A program made the position numbers and the translations under genes. From the NCBI RefSeq assembly GCF_000332235.1, contig NZ_CM001775.1, positions 2,138,230-2,202,229 of the forward strand: 64,000 nucleotides of DNA, given 5' to 3'. Source of the DNA: Geminocystis herdmanii PCC 6308. Lineage in GTDB: Bacteria; Cyanobacteriota; Cyanobacteriia; Cyanobacteriales; Cyanobacteriaceae. Under the pieces are notes generated by a model. That model searched no databases and was not told where the DNA came from. It saw nothing but the letters and a program-made list of their open reading frames with translations. Shown piece by piece: positions 43,159 to 54,123 of this stretch. The stretch's first letter is position 1; the number at the start of each line of letters is the position of its first letter.

Positions 43159-46068
43159 TTAGGTTTCTACAAAAATATTTTGATTTGTCATGGCTAAACC
43201 TGTATTAAGAGTCGCAATTCTGACGGCAGGAATTAATCCTGTACCATCTTCATCAAATACTAAAGCACCATTACTACTATTATAAATAAAACGATGACTA
43301 CTATTAGTTGCATCCGTACCAATTATGAACGCAGAAGATGCTAAATTAGCATTAGCGGTTAAATTAGTGGCAAAACCAGAGGCTGAGATGACAATTTTAT
43401 CGTCAGTGACAGAAAAATCAGTAATGGTGTCCACTCCTTCATCAGCATATTTGAATACAAATCGATCGACCCCAGTACCTCCTGTTAAAGTATCATTACC
43501 AGAGGCGGAAACAAGAGTATCATTACCACTACCACCGTTAAGATTATCATTACCAGTGCCACCTAGTAAAATATCATTTCCGTTACCGCCAAGAAGTCGA
43601 TCGTTTCCATTGCCACCATTTAAGTTATCATTACCATCAGAGCCATTTAAACTATCATTACCATCAAAGCCTCGCAAGGTGTCATTGGCGGTGTTTCCCG
43701 TAAGGGTATCTGCATTACTTGTGCCTAGAAGAACAAGTCCATTGACATCATCATTAGTAATAGTACCGATACCTTGACTATCAATGATGGTGGCATTAGT
43801 GGCGTTACTCAGGTTAACAAAGAAATTTTCATTGGCTTCTACTGCCGTATCTCCATTAACTACCACAGAAATAGTTTTACTGGTTTCATTGGTAGCAAAA
43901 GTTAAACTACCTGTTTTGGCAATATAGTCACTTCCTGCGATCGCTGTACCATTGGCTGTGGCATAATTAACGGTAATTGGTTGCAACGCTGTACCCGTGC
44001 GAGTGACAGTAAACACTAGAGTTTTAGTACCGCTATTACCTTCTGAGATTGTTACATCATTAATTCGTAAACTGGGAAAATCATCATTAGTAATGGTGCC
44101 GATACCTTGACTATCACTGATGGTGGCATTAGTGGCATTACTCAGGTTAACAAAGAAATTTTCATTGAGTTCTACTGTATTATCACCATTGACTATTACA
44201 GAAATAGTTTTAGTGGTTTCGTTAATACCAAAGGTTAAAATACCCGTTTTGGCGATATAGTCACTTCCTGCTGTGGCTGTTCCATTGGCGGTGGTATAGT
44301 TAACGCTAATATTATTGTATGGTGTACCTGAACGGGTAACGGTAAAAACAAGAGTTTTAGTTCCGTTATTACCTTCAATTACACTAACATTATTGATGGA
44401 AAGAGTCGGGTTAATTTCTACAGGTGCGATCGTAACAGTTTGATCGGAAAATTTTAGTTTTTGAATACCATACAAAACATCTACACCATCTCGATTGTTA
44501 ACACTATCGGTGATAGTAAATACTCCTTGATTATTCGTCCAAGAATATTGTGAACGAGTCCCCGTAAAAATGGCAATGTCATCTCCTAAACCACCGTAAA
44601 GAGTATCATTCCCAACACTTCCTTCTAAAGAATCGTTGCCTCGCTCTCCGAATAATCGATCGTTTCCGCTTCTACCTTGAAGAGTATCATTGCCTAAACC
44701 GCCAAATAAATCATCGGAAGCATTGCTACCGGTTATCAGAGAATTATTGGTGACGTTATTAAAATTGAACTGATTTCCTTGTAATTGATTAGCTCTCAAA
44801 CCATTGATTTTGAGACGATAGAAATAATCACTACTATTAGACAAATTATAACGAGTGGTAATTTGAGCTGTGCCATTTTCATCTTCTCCTAAAAGAATCA
44901 GAAGAGTGGTATAGTCACTGATACCGATGTTTCTTAAATCTATTTTATCTTGACCGATGACAAAATCAGCAACAATGTTTGTTTCACGAGTAAAAGCCGA
45001 AGATTCAAAATACTCTAAAGCAAATAAGTCATTACCTGCACCACCATAAAGGGTATCATCACCTAAACCACCTTGTAAGACATCGTTACCTTGTTCCCCG
45101 AATAGTCGATCGTTTCCATTTCTACCTTGAAGGGTATCATTGCCTAAACCGCCAAATAAATCATCGGAGGCATTACTACCTATTGTGACAGAGCTAGTAT
45201 TGACGATGCTAAAATTAAAGTCACTGGCTTTTAACTGATTCTCTCTCAAACCATTGATTTTGAGACGATAGAAATAATCACTACTATTAGACAAATTATA
45301 ACGAGTGGTAATTTGAGCAGTACCGTTTTCATCTTCTCCTAAAAGAAGCAAAATAGTTCCGAAATCGCTGATGCCAATATTTCTTAAATCTATTTTATCT
45401 TGACCAATCACAAAATCAGCGACAATGTTTGTTTCACGAGTAAAAGCCGAAGATTCAAAATACTCTAAAGCAAATAAGTCATTACCTGCACCACCATAAA
45501 GGGTATCATCACCTAATCCCCCTTGTAATACGTCGTTGCCTTGTTCCCCGAATAATCGATCGTTTCCATTTCTACCTTGAAGAGTGTCATCGCCCAAACC
45601 ACCAAATAAATCATCGGCGGCATTAGTACCTATTATGACAGAGCTAGTATTGACGATGCTAAAATTAAAGTCACTGGCTTTTAACTGATTCGCTCTCAAA
45701 CCATTGATTTTGAGACGATAGAAATAATCACTACTATTAGACAAATTATAACGGGTGGTAATTTGTGCTGTACCATTCTCATCTTCTCCTAAAAGAATCA
45801 GAATTGTGCCAAAATCACTGATACCAATATTTCTTAAATCTATTTTATCTTGACCAGAAACAAAGTCAGTGACAATATCAGTATTACGAGTAAAGGAAGA
45901 AGACTCAAAATATTCTAAAGCAAATAAGTCGTTACCTGCTCCACCGGAAAGAATATCATTCCCTAAACCACCAGAAAGAGTATCATTTCCACCTAATCCA
46001 TTAATAGTTTCATTGGCGGAAGTTCCTAAAATATTGTCATTTCCAGAAGTGCCATCTATGATTGTCAT
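43159..46068 (-). CDS. RTX/Calx-beta calcium-binding surface or exoprotein
   Basis: This 969-residue protein has no signal peptide. Residues ~1-470 contain RTX nonapeptides (GGxGNDxLx, such as GGLGNDTLQGRNGNDRLFG) within a ~150-residue module repeated about three times. Two Calx-beta domains follow (~545-750). A second RTX block (~760-850) and a serralysin-like C-terminal domain (FVFKYADEGVDTITDFSVTD, then FVET end) follow. The make-up fits type I secretion. The repeat module contains a conserved segment ITTRYNLSNSSDYFYRLKI of unknown fold. Function is unknown; adhesion or an S-layer role is possible. Confidence 0.88.
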   Translation of the reverse strand: MTIIDGTSGNDNILGTSANETINGLGGNDTLSGGLGNDILSGGAGNDLFALEYFESSSFTRNTDIVTDFVSGQDKIDLRNIGISDFGTILILLGEDENGTAQITTRYNLSNSSDYFYRLKINGLRANQLKASDFNFSIVNTSSVIIGTNAADDLFGGLGDDTLQGRNGNDRLFGEQGNDVLQGGLGDDTLYGGAGNDLFALEYFESSAFTRETNIVADFVIGQDKIDLRNIGISDFGTILLLLGEDENGTAQITTRYNLSNSSDYFYRLKINGLRENQLKASDFNFSIVNTSSVTIGSNASDDLFGGLGNDTLQGRNGNDRLFGEQGNDVLQGGLGDDTLYGGAGNDLFALEYFESSAFTRETNIVADFVIGQDKIDLRNIGISDYTTLLILLGEDENGTAQITTRYNLSNSSDYFYRLKINGLRANQLQGNQFNFNNVTNNSLITGSNASDDLFGGLGNDTLQGRSGNDRLFGERGNDSLEGSVGNDTLYGGLGDDIAIFTGTRSQYSWTNNQGVFTITDSVNNRDGVDVLYGIQKLKFSDQTVTIAPVEINPTLSINNVSVIEGNNGTKTLVFTVTRSGTPYNNISVNYTTANGTATAGSDYIAKTGILTFGINETTKTISVIVNGDNTVELNENFFVNLSNATNATISDSQGIGTITNDDFPSLRINDVTISEGNSGTKTLVFTVTRTGTALQPITVNYATANGTAIAGSDYIAKTGSLTFATNETSKTISVVVNGDTAVEANENFFVNLSNATNATIIDSQGIGTITNDDVNGLVLLGTSNADTLTGNTANDTLRGFDGNDSLNGSDGNDNLNGGNGNDRLLGGNGNDILLGGTGNDNLNGGSGNDTLVSASGNDTLTGGTGVDRFVFKYADEGVDTITDFSVTDDKIVISASGFATNLTANANLASSAFIIGTDATNSSHRFIYNSSNGALVFDEDGTGLIPAVRIATLNTGLAMTNQNIFVET
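44700..45990 (-). repeat. Intragenic 450 bp tandem repeats
   Basis: Three near-identical 450 bp (150-residue) units lie inside the RTX gene. For example, ATTACCTGCACCACC recurs at 45,031 and 45,481, with a related copy at 45,931. The DNA itself is conserved, including silent positions, which indicates recent duplication or gene conversion. Confidence 0.9.
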
Positions 46069-46600
46069 GGGTTTTTAAATTTCTAAGATTTTTTATGTAA
46101 AGATTATTTTTTAGTTATCATACCACATAAGTTAAAGTATTCAACTATTGATAATTATTTTGTGACAAAATTTTTTTTAAAATGAAAAAAAAGGATAAGA
46201 GATAGGATATAGTAATAATAATTGATTTAAACATTATTTAAATTGATTTTTAAGAATATTTAACTAATTTTAATTGTTGAAAATGAACAAAGTTTTATTA
46301 GCGACAAATGTTGGGAACTTTATTATCAAGGTTTTCTATAGTTCACGAAGGTTAATAGTGATATTTCTAGATCAATTTTTTAAATTTTGTTCAACTATTT
46401 AATTAAATTAATGGAAGGTAAAATTAATAATCAATGGTTTTTTATCAATGTTTTACTTAATACCTAACATCTTGTATTTACTCAGATAAAAGTTACCTAG
46501 AATCATTGTTTTTATGCAATTTTAATAATATAAGGTGGTTGGTGGGCGTTGCCCACCCTACTTAACTACTTAACTGAGTTATTGATTAACATTTAAGTAC
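46069..46600. other. Intergenic region upstream of the RTX gene and downstream of dxr
   Basis: This AT-rich stretch without a gene contains one short inverted repeat at 46,541-46,561 (GGTGGGCGTTGCCCACCCTA). That is the reverse orientation of the element at 17,942-17,962. The RTX gene promoter must lie in the right-hand part of the RTX upstream DNA (46,070-46,250). Confidence 0.5.
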
Positions 46601-47770
46601 TTAGGTTAGCACGGATAATTTATCTAAAACCTGTTGTCTTGCCCATTGATCGGCGTGTAAAATATCTTCTAAGCTAGGATTTGATTTATTTTGACTAGAA
46701 AAACGATCGCACACAGATTCAATGATGCGCGGAATATCGAGAAAACCGATTTTTTCCTGTAAAAATAACGCCACAACTTGCTCATTCGCCGCATTTAATA
46801 CCGCAGGAAGACAACCTCCAGCCCGTCCAGCATCATAGGCTAATTGCATACAAGGATATTTACTATGATCTGGTTCACGGAAGGTTAAACTACCTACTTT
46901 CACTAAATCTAAGGTTTCCCAGTTGGTAGGGATTCGATCGGGATAAGATAAGGCATAGAGTAGGGGTAAACGCATATCTGCCCACCCTAATTGAGCTAAT
47001 ACTGATGTATCCTGTAGCTCGATCATGGAATGTATGATGCTTTGAGGATGGATAACTATATCAATATCATCATAGTCTAAACCGAATAGATAATGAGCTT
47101 CAATCACTTCTAAACCTTTATTCATCAAGGTTGCAGAGTCGATCGTGATCTTTTGTCCCATAGACCAGTTAGGATGTTTTAAGGCATCTTTAACGGTTAC
47201 ACTAGCCAATTTTTCTACGGGTAAATCACGAAATGAGCCACCAGAAGCGGTTAAAATGATTTTGCGTAAGCCTTTTTCGGGTACACCTTGTAAACACTGA
47301 AAAATTGCTGAATGTTCGGAGTCTGCGGGTAACAATTTGACACCGTATTCTTTAATTAAAGGTAATACTACAGGTGCACCAGCAATGAGGGTTTCTTTAT
47401 TGGCTAAGGCGATGTCTTTTCCTGCTTTAATGGCGGTGATGGTGGGTAATAATCCTGCACAGCCCACAATACCAGTCACCACGCTTTGCGCTTTGCCATA
47501 CTTGGCTACTTCACAAATAGCATCTTTTCCTGCTAATAGAATAGGTTGTTGGGGGCAATCTTCGATCGAACTTTTCAATTCTAATAGCTTATCAGGATTT
47601 TGAATGGCTACAATCTCAGGGTTAAATTCTCGAATTTGTTCCGCTAAAAGGGTGATATTATTTCCAGCGGCTAACCCCACTACTTGAAATCCATCGGGAT
47701 TTTCCCTTACTATATCTAAAGTTTGAGTTCCGATCGAGCCTGTTGAACCTAGTATAGAAATTAGTTTCAT
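46601..47770 (-). CDS. dxr: 1-deoxy-D-xylulose-5-phosphate reductoisomerase
   Basis: This 389-residue enzyme is the NADPH- and metal-dependent second step of the MEP pathway. Signatures are the NADPH loop [27 protein letters not shown], the metal/substrate loop [14 protein letters not shown] and the flexible-loop region [11 protein letters not shown]. Length is normal. The 47,771-48,010 gap upstream contains no gene, and a partial GACTAAAGTTGTCACTACAA repeat arm near 47,833. Confidence 0.97.
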   Translation of the reverse strand: MKLISILGSTGSIGTQTLDIVRENPDGFQVVGLAAGNNITLLAEQIREFNPEIVAIQNPDKLLELKSSIEDCPQQPILLAGKDAICEVAKYGKAQSVVTGIVGCAGLLPTITAIKAGKDIALANKETLIAGAPVVLPLIKEYGVKLLPADSEHSAIFQCLQGVPEKGLRKIILTASGGSFRDLPVEKLASVTVKDALKHPNWSMGQKITIDSATLMNKGLEVIEAHYLFGLDYDDIDIVIHPQSIIHSMIELQDTSVLAQLGWADMRLPLLYALSYPDRIPTNWETLDLVKVGSLTFREPDHSKYPCMQLAYDAGRAGGCLPAVLNAANEQVVALFLQEKIGFLDIPRIIESVCDRFSSQNKSNPSLEDILHADQWARQQVLDKLSVLT

Positions 47771-48193
47771 AAATTAATATATAAATTTTATGATCAATAT
47801 CTTATACCAATTTCAGTACATCAAAAAGAACGACTAAAGTTGTCACTACAAACTAGCTAAAGATAGAAGATGAAAGCTCGATCGAACTCAAGGGAAATCA
47901 TCTACAATCATTGTTCTAAGCAAAAATTTCCGATTTACTACGGATATAGAAATAGAAAAAAGTGCGGAGATTATTACTAATATTTTCCTCAAAGTTTTTA
48001 ACTAAATAAAGAAAGAAGTCCCACGCTGAATTTTTCTACAAAAACGCCCACAAAATCAGCGTGGGGGCTGCTACGCAGTGCCTTCGGCAGGAATTTCTTT
48101 GATCATAACAGAGTCCGATAGGACATTTCTTTCTCCAAAATCAAAATCTTATGCTAAGATGGTTTTTATCACCAACTAAGATTGTTAGTAAAG

Positions 48194-48500
48194 ATGCACA
48201 AAGCAATAAAAGTAAGATTATATCCCACAAATGAACAAGCCCAAAAACTGAGTCAAGTTATGGGTTGTGCTAGATGGTGGTATAACTACGCTCTAAACTT
48301 GTGTAACGAAACCTATAAAGCAACTGGCAAAGGGTTGACTCAGATAGCTTTGAATAAGCATTTGCCGAAGCTCAAAAAAGAAGAAGATACACTTTGGTTG
48401 AAGGATTGCTATTCGCAAGTGTTGCAATCGGCGACTCTTAATCTCACTAAAGCGTTTAGGAACTTTTTTGAAGGTAGAGCAAAATATCCAAAATTCAAGT
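48194..48500 (+). pseudogene. tnpB: tnpB 5' fragment (exon 1)
   Basis: The ATG at 48,194 starts MHKAIKVRLYPTNEQAQKLS and runs in frame through NFFEGRAKYPKFK, about the first 102 residues of TnpB. This is the RNA-binding N-terminal half of the wedge domain. It is cut at 48,501, where the sequence changes to GTGCGAC, a group II intron 5' end. The copy at 14,578 matches closely in this region (~90% of bases by eye). Confidence 0.88.
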
Positions 48501-50005
48501 GTGCGACTCGTTCTAGTAAAAGTTTAGGTTAAAACACCAAAACGTAAGCTAGGCAAGGTTTACAATTATGTACCTTGACAACTCTATATCCTTGTAGGTG
48601 AAAACCCTACCCGTTATTGTCAACGTGACAGCATAGCATAGCCCACAGTGAATTGAAGTGGTATCTCATACGCTGAAGCTGGGTTAAAAGGTGGTAACTG
48701 AAAGCCTAAATTTGGAACCCCATCGAGCAATTTAACTATGACTACGAAAGGAATCCTTGTCTGAATCATCGTAAATTGGAACTAGCCAAATAAGGCTGAT
48801 AGGCTAGACCAAAATGGTAATATCCTACTGTACTAGCAAAATACTTGATCTGAACTAGGGACAAATACAAAGGGTCGATGGAGAAAGGAAGTCTAAGGTT
48901 GAGAAATACTGCGGTTCACCTGAACTGGCAGAAGGATATAGGGAACGAAGTAACCTCTCATAATCTCTCAAAGAGGTCGAACAATTTGAGTAGTAACCAG
49001 CGTAAGATTATGGGAGACAGGATTGTTCAAGAAGCCAACGCTTTTATGTAACGTAAAAGATACGCTGACGTGAACACTTTGATAAACAATATAAAGTCAA
49101 TGAAGTAGCAAAATTATGACGAAGGTAAAACCTATCGATAAACTGAATAACTGGCAAACATGGTCATCCATTAATTGGAAGATTGTGGAACGCCAAGTGT
49201 ACAGACTACAAAAGCGAATTTATAGAGCGAGTCAGAATGGTAATGTCAAGTTGGTTCACAGCTTACAAAGATTACTCGTAAAATCTTACTACGGGAAAAT
49301 TCTAGCTACCAGAAAAGTAACTCAGGATAATCAAGGAAAGAAAACAGCAGGAGTGGACGGAGTTAAATCTTTGACCCCAAAGCAACGCCTAGAGATTACA
49401 GGTCAATTAAATCTTAAAGGCAAATGTAAACCCACAAGAAGGGTGAACATACCTAAACCTAACGGAGAAACAAGACCACTGGGAATACCATGTATTGTAG
49501 ATAGAATCAAACAAGGAATAGTTAAATTAGCCATTGAACCCCAATGGGAAGCAAAATTTGAACCGAACAGCTATGGATTTCGACCAGCAAGGTCTTGTCA
49601 TGACGCAATCGGACAAATATTCAACGCAATAAAAGTAAAACCTAAATATGTGTTGGATGCCGATATTGCCAAGTGTTTTGACAGAATAGACCACAATAAA
49701 TTACTTGCAAAACTTGAAACCTACCCACAATTAAAACGTGAGATTAAATCATGGTTAAAAAGTGGATACATGGACAGTAAACAACTATTTCCTACCAAAG
49801 AAGGTACACCACAGGGAGGTGTAATTTCCCCATTATTAGCAAATATAGCCTTACACGGTTTAGAATTAGAACTTAAAAAGTTTGCTCGGACATGGAAAGG
49901 TAATAAGTGGAAAAACGAACATTCTCTTAGCATAATCCGATATGCAGATGACTTTGTTATTTTACACAAAGATATTGAAAGAATATTCCAATGCAGGGAG
50001 AAATT
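48501..50005 (+). mobile_element. Group II intron, 3'-truncated
   Basis: The sequence begins GTGCGAC, fitting the GTGYG consensus at the tnpB junction. About 600 bp of GC-richer structured RNA (domains I-III and the loop of IV) precede a reverse-transcriptase gene. Blocks such as AACCCTACCCG and GGGAGACAGGATTG look like intron RNA. Domains V and VI and the 3' splice site are missing, since the RT frame runs straight into tnpB at about 49,994-50,010. It cannot splice or move by itself. Confidence 0.8.
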
Positions 50006-50021
50006 AAAACTGTTACTGTAA
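49116..50021 (+). pseudogene. ltrA: Group II intron reverse transcriptase/maturase, truncated
   Basis: It has an RVT_N domain (NWQTWSSINWKIVERQVYRL) and RT blocks: GVDGVKSL, RRVNIPKPNGETRPLGIP, NSYGFRPARSCHDAI, LDADIAKCFDRIDHNKL, GTPQGGVISPLLANIAL and RYADDFVILHKD. The catalytic YADD is intact. At REKLKLLL the frame ends at residue 301. The thumb/maturase domain X, DNA-binding and HNH endonuclease regions (normally another ~250 residues) are deleted. It is related to cyanobacterial LtrA-type proteins. Confidence 0.88.
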
Positions 50022-50791
50022 GTAAAACCCCTACGGGAAAATACTTTGCGTCTATTCTCTTTGAAACTGAGCAAGATTTTCCTGAAGTAACTATTACGGG
50101 GAAAGTCTGTGGTATTGACTTGGGAATAAAAGACTTCGCCATAGTAAATGATGGTGAAAAAACCAGTAAATACCCTAATCCCAACCACTTAAAAAAACAT
50201 GAGAAAAACCTAGCACGAAAACAACAAAAATTAGCCCGTAAGAAAAAAGGCTCTAAAAATAGAGAAAGAGCATCGAAGCTAGTAGCTAAAGTCCACGAAC
50301 ATACAAGTAATGCCCGTCACGACTTCTTACATAAACTTTCCAGAAAGATTGTCAATGGCAATCAGGTAGTAGTCGTAGAGAAACTGAATATCAAGGGTAT
50401 GGTTCGCAATCACTGTTTAGCCAAAGCTATATCTGATGTGGGATGGGGAACTTTCATCAATTACTTAGACTATAAACTCAAACTTCATGGTGGGTTATTA
50501 CTCGAAATTGATCGATGGTTTCCTAGTTCTAAAACCTGTTCTAATTGCTTATATCAAATGTCAGAAATGCCGTTAGATGTAAGAGAATGGACTTGTCCTA
50601 GTTGTGGTGCAGTCCACGATCGAGACGAGAATGCCAGTAAAAACATTAGGGCAAAAGGCATCAGAATTATACAGACGGATGGAATAGCCGTTTCTGCATC
50701 TGGAGGCACTGTAAGACCAAAGGGCGGACGCAAGTCCGTCTTGAGGCATGAGCCTGTGAAAGATGAAGCCTACACTATACCGTTAGGTTAG
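49991..50791 (+). pseudogene. tnpB: tnpB 3' fragment with complete RuvC and zinc-finger residues
   Basis: From about 50,005 the frame encodes the C-terminal two thirds of TnpB: IKTVTVSKTPTGKYFASILF, then CGIDLGIKDFAIVN (RuvC Asp), VVVVEKLNIKGM (Glu), a zinc finger CSNC...CPSC, and HDRDENASKNI (Asp). The end is KGGRKSVLRHEPVKDEAYTI. The ATG at 49,991 is a chance start in the fused intron sequence. All three catalytic residues remain, but the N-terminal part is on a separate fragment. The 3' end overlaps the likely guide-RNA scaffold of the element. Confidence 0.87.
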
Positions 50792-50846
50792 TGTAGGTAG
50801 TTCACTATATAATCAACAGTTATGATAAATTAGTTACAAATCATTT

Positions 50847-51683
50847 ATGAAAATAGGTATTATTGGTTTAGGCTTAATCGGAGGCTCGTTGGCTTTAGAT
50901 TTAACCAATCTTGGTTATCATGTTATCGGGGTTTCTCGTCAATTAAAAACTTGTAATCAGGCGATCGAGCGAAGCATAGTAAGTCAAGCTAGTACTGAAT
51001 TTGATATTTTGGCTCAAACAGAAGTAATTTTTATTTGTACCCCCATAGGCTCAATTTTAATTACCTTAGAGAGAATAATTAAGCATTTACCACCTGATGT
51101 TATTATTACAGATGTAGGTTCTGTTAAAGGTTCGATCGTACCTCAAGCTACGGAATTATGGGCTAATTTTGTCGGCGCTCACCCCATGGCAGGTACAGCA
51201 AATCAAGGCATTGAAGCCGTAGAAGCGAATTTATTTAAAAATGCACCCTGTGTTATCACTCCCTTAGAAAATACCTCGACAAAAAATGTGGAGAGAGTGA
51301 AAAACATCTGGCATGAGGTGGGTTGCAAAATATATGAAACCACTCCAGAAATACACGATCGAGCTGTAGCATGGATTTCTCATTTACCCGTAATGATTAG
51401 TGCTAATTTGATTAATAGTTGCATCAATCATGAAAATCAAGAAGTAGTAAATATGGCGAAAAAATTGGCAAGTTCGGGATTTAAAGACACCAGCAGAGTG
51501 GGGGGAGGAAATCCAGAATTAGGCTTAATGATGGCACAATATAATAAAGAACAATTATTAAATTCTTTGAAAGAATATCAACAAAATTTAAGCCTAATTA
51601 TTAACGATATTGAAACAGAAAAATGGGAAAATTTAGAGCATCTTTTAACCAAAACGAACCAAGAAAGACCTAATTTTCTTTAA
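50847..51683 (+). CDS. tyrA: Arogenate/prephenate dehydrogenase
   Basis: This 278-residue enzyme of tyrosine synthesis has a Rossmann start (MKIGIIGLGLIGGSLALDL), VGAHPMAGTANQGIEA (active-site His) and ISHLPVMISANLI. The Arg in DTSRVGGGNPELG is typical of the cyanobacterial NADP-dependent arogenate enzyme (TyrAa). Length is normal. Its promoter must lie in the short gap after the tnpB element's right end. Confidence 0.93.
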   Translation: MKIGIIGLGLIGGSLALDLTNLGYHVIGVSRQLKTCNQAIERSIVSQASTEFDILAQTEVIFICTPIGSILITLERIIKHLPPDVIITDVGSVKGSIVPQATELWANFVGAHPMAGTANQGIEAVEANLFKNAPCVITPLENTSTKNVERVKNIWHEVGCKIYETTPEIHDRAVAWISHLPVMISANLINSCINHENQEVVNMAKKLASSGFKDTSRVGGGNPELGLMMAQYNKEQLLNSLKEYQQNLSLIINDIETEKWENLEHLLTKTNQERPNFL

Positions 51684-51797
51684 TGCCTCTATATTTTATT
51701 TTATACAAAATCTCAAAACCTTAATTTTTTATTTTTTAACCTAAAACCTAACACGCCATACCTATCATCATTAAAAAACTTTTTCAGTAAACTCCAA

Positions 51798-52631
51798 TTA
51801 TTTATTCCTAATATCAGGTAAATATTTATTAAGAATATATAACCAAATTAAGCCGATAATTCCTAGGATGATCGAACTTATGCTAACAACTTGAGCAATT
51901 CTTAAAAATCCTAACATTAAACTATCCATTCTAAAACCTTCAATCCAAACTCTCCCTAAACTATAGGCAATTAAATAGGATAAAAATATTGTACCACTTT
52001 TCAATTTATGATTATTTTTAACCCCCCAAAAAAACAAAATAATTAATAAGATAAAAACTCCGAAATTCCAGAGAGATTCATATAAAAAAGTTGGATGAAA
52101 ATAGGCAAAATTAATATATTCAAGAGGGCGACTATTAGGAGGGATATATAATTTCCAAGGCAGATTTGTCGGACTGCCAAAGGCTTCGGAATTAAAAAAA
52201 TTGCCCCATCTACCTATGGCTTGTCCTAAAATTAAAGAAGGTGCAATCACATCAGCTAATTCCCAAAAAGATTGACGCTGAATTTTAGCAAAAATTACCA
52301 TAGCAATTATGCCTCCAATAATTGCACCATGAATGGCAATTCCTCCTTTCCAAATGGCAATTATATCTTGAGGATGTTGGGCGTAATTTTGCCACTCAAA
52401 TAAGACATAATAAATTCTTGCCATAGGAATTGCACCCACTACTAACCAGAGAATTAAATCACTAATTAAATCAGGATCAATGTTACGATATTTACCTAAT
52501 TTTTGAGCAATAAATACGCCAATTAAAACCGCCGAAGCAATTAAAAATCCATACCATCTTAAACTAATAAATCCTAAATCTAATAATATAGGACCGGGCG
52601 ATCGAAATTGTGAAATAAAAAAATTTATCAT
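51798..52631 (-). CDS. lgt: Prolipoprotein diacylglyceryl transferase
   Basis: This 277-residue membrane enzyme adds diacylglycerol to the lipobox Cys of lipoproteins. It has about seven helices. The signature is [20 protein letters not shown] with the key Arg and Asn, [11 protein letters not shown], and [13 protein letters not shown] near the end. Length is normal. It is divergent from the P450 gene. Confidence 0.95.
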   Translation of the reverse strand: MINFFISQFRSPGPILLDLGFISLRWYGFLIASAVLIGVFIAQKLGKYRNIDPDLISDLILWLVVGAIPMARIYYVLFEWQNYAQHPQDIIAIWKGGIAIHGAIIGGIIAMVIFAKIQRQSFWELADVIAPSLILGQAIGRWGNFFNSEAFGSPTNLPWKLYIPPNSRPLEYINFAYFHPTFLYESLWNFGVFILLIILFFWGVKNNHKLKSGTIFLSYLIAYSLGRVWIEGFRMDSLMLGFLRIAQVVSISSIILGIIGLIWLYILNKYLPDIRNK

Positions 52632-52776
52632 TATTATTTTGTGATAAAATCAGGTATTAAATTTTAAATGTTATCATGTTAGAATATTCGATCGAACCAT
52701 AGCAAGATAAAATTATTGGAAAAAAATAAAATCATAGTATTGTATTTTAATATTATTAACCGCAATTTTATTGATT

Positions 52777-54108
52777 ATGACCACTAACTCTGATTTAAAA
52801 TCCTTACCTTTACCCCCCGGAGATTCTGGATTACCCTTCATTGGTGAAACCCTTAATTTTTTGTTCGATCGAAATTTTAATACCAAAAAAATCGCTAAAT
52901 ACGGTAAAATTTTTAAAACCAATATTTTCGGCAATCCTTCCGTTACCATGATAGGAGGAGAAGCCAACGAGTTTTTATTTCGCCACGAAAATCAATACGT
53001 CGTCTCAACTTGGCCTAAAAGTACTAGAATTTTATTAGGAAAAACATCCCTAGCTGTCAAAAGTGGTGATTTTCATACCTCAAGACGCAAAATATTAGCT
53101 CAAGCCTTTCAACCACGAGTATTAGCCAGTTATTTACCCACTATCGAAGCTATTACCGAAAATTATCTCGAAAAATGGTCAAAATTAGGAGAATTTGCTT
53201 GGTATCCCGAATTAAGACATTATACCTTTGACATTGCCGCCAAACTATTTGTAGGATTAGACAACGGCTCAGAAACTCGATTATGCGCTTTATTTGAGGA
53301 ATGGTGTAACGGTTTGTTTAGTATTCCTGTCAACTTGCCTTTTACCAAATTCGGCAAAGCGCTGAAATGCCGTGAAGAAATGTTACGAGAAATCGAAGTT
53401 ATCGTTCAACAAAGACAAGGGCAAGATAATATAAAATCTGATGCTTTAAGTTTATTATTGACAGCAGAAGACGAAAATGGCCATCGATTAACCTTAGAAG
53501 AATTAAAAGATCAAGTATTATTATTGTTATTTGCAGGTCATGAAACCTTAACATCTGCGATCGCATCTTTTTGTTTATTAACCGCTCAACATCCCCAAGT
53601 TTTAGCTAAAATTAGACAAGAGCAAGAAACCTTAAACTATAAACCTCCCTTTAGTTTAGAACAATTAAAGGAAATGACCTATTTAGAGCAAGTTTTAAAA
53701 GAAGTGTTGCGGTTAATTCCTCCCGTTGGCGGTGGTTTTCGTCAAGCCATTGAAGATTTCTCCTATGAAGGTTACTACATTCCTAAAGGTTGGACAGTAC
53801 AATATCAAATTGCCCAAACCCACCAAGACGAGACTCTCTACCATGATAAAGATAAATTTGAGCCCGATCGATTTTCCCCTGAAAATAGCGTAGAGAAACA
53901 AAAAAAATTCGGTTTTGTGCCTTTTGGTGGTGGTTTAAGGGAATGTATCGGCAAGGAATTTGCTCGATTGGAAATGCGAGTGTTTGCTTCTTTATTAACT
54001 CAAAAAGCTGAATGGGAATTGTCACCAAATCAAGATTTAACCATGCAACTTATTCCCACCCCTCACCCCAAAGACGGGTTAAAAGTCAGATTAACCATGA
54101 GAAATTAG
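52777..54108 (+). CDS. Cytochrome P450, CYP120 family
   Basis: This 443-residue enzyme matches Synechocystis CYP120A1 along most of its length: PPGDSGLPFIGETLNFL, TWPKSTRILLGKTSLAVKSG, an I-helix FAGHETLTSA, EVLRLIPPVGGGFR (ExxR), and the heme loop PFGGGLRECIGKEFARLEM with Cys390 as ligand. CYP120A1 hydroxylates retinoids; the substrate here is likely similar but is inferred. I chose the ATG at 52,777 over a TTG two codons earlier. No reductase gene is adjacent; ferredoxin would supply electrons. Confidence 0.95.
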   Translation: MTTNSDLKSLPLPPGDSGLPFIGETLNFLFDRNFNTKKIAKYGKIFKTNIFGNPSVTMIGGEANEFLFRHENQYVVSTWPKSTRILLGKTSLAVKSGDFHTSRRKILAQAFQPRVLASYLPTIEAITENYLEKWSKLGEFAWYPELRHYTFDIAAKLFVGLDNGSETRLCALFEEWCNGLFSIPVNLPFTKFGKALKCREEMLREIEVIVQQRQGQDNIKSDALSLLLTAEDENGHRLTLEELKDQVLLLLFAGHETLTSAIASFCLLTAQHPQVLAKIRQEQETLNYKPPFSLEQLKEMTYLEQVLKEVLRLIPPVGGGFRQAIEDFSYEGYYIPKGWTVQYQIAQTHQDETLYHDKDKFEPDRFSPENSVEKQKKFGFVPFGGGLRECIGKEFARLEMRVFASLLTQKAEWELSPNQDLTMQLIPTPHPKDGLKVRLTMRN

Positions 54109-54123
54109 GTATTAATCAATCAA

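Larger units (their letters stand above)
48011..50805 (+). mobile_element. tnpB-only IS200/IS605-type element carrying a truncated group II intron
   Basis: The left end is GAAAGAAGTCCCACGCTG with a hairpin (CCCACGCTGA / TCAGCGTGGG, 48,020-48,065). The right end is GTTAGGTTAGTGT...GGTAGTTCAC. The same ends bound the relic at 14,418-14,863. No tnpA is present. The tnpB gene inside is split by a group II intron, and the intron's 3' half plus the middle of tnpB have been deleted. Exact termini are estimated from the shared ends. Confidence 0.85.

Noticed and set aside
49721-50188. Minus-strand 155-codon frame across the intron/tnpB junction
   Set aside because: It is antisense to recognised RT and TnpB coding sequence and has no family match.
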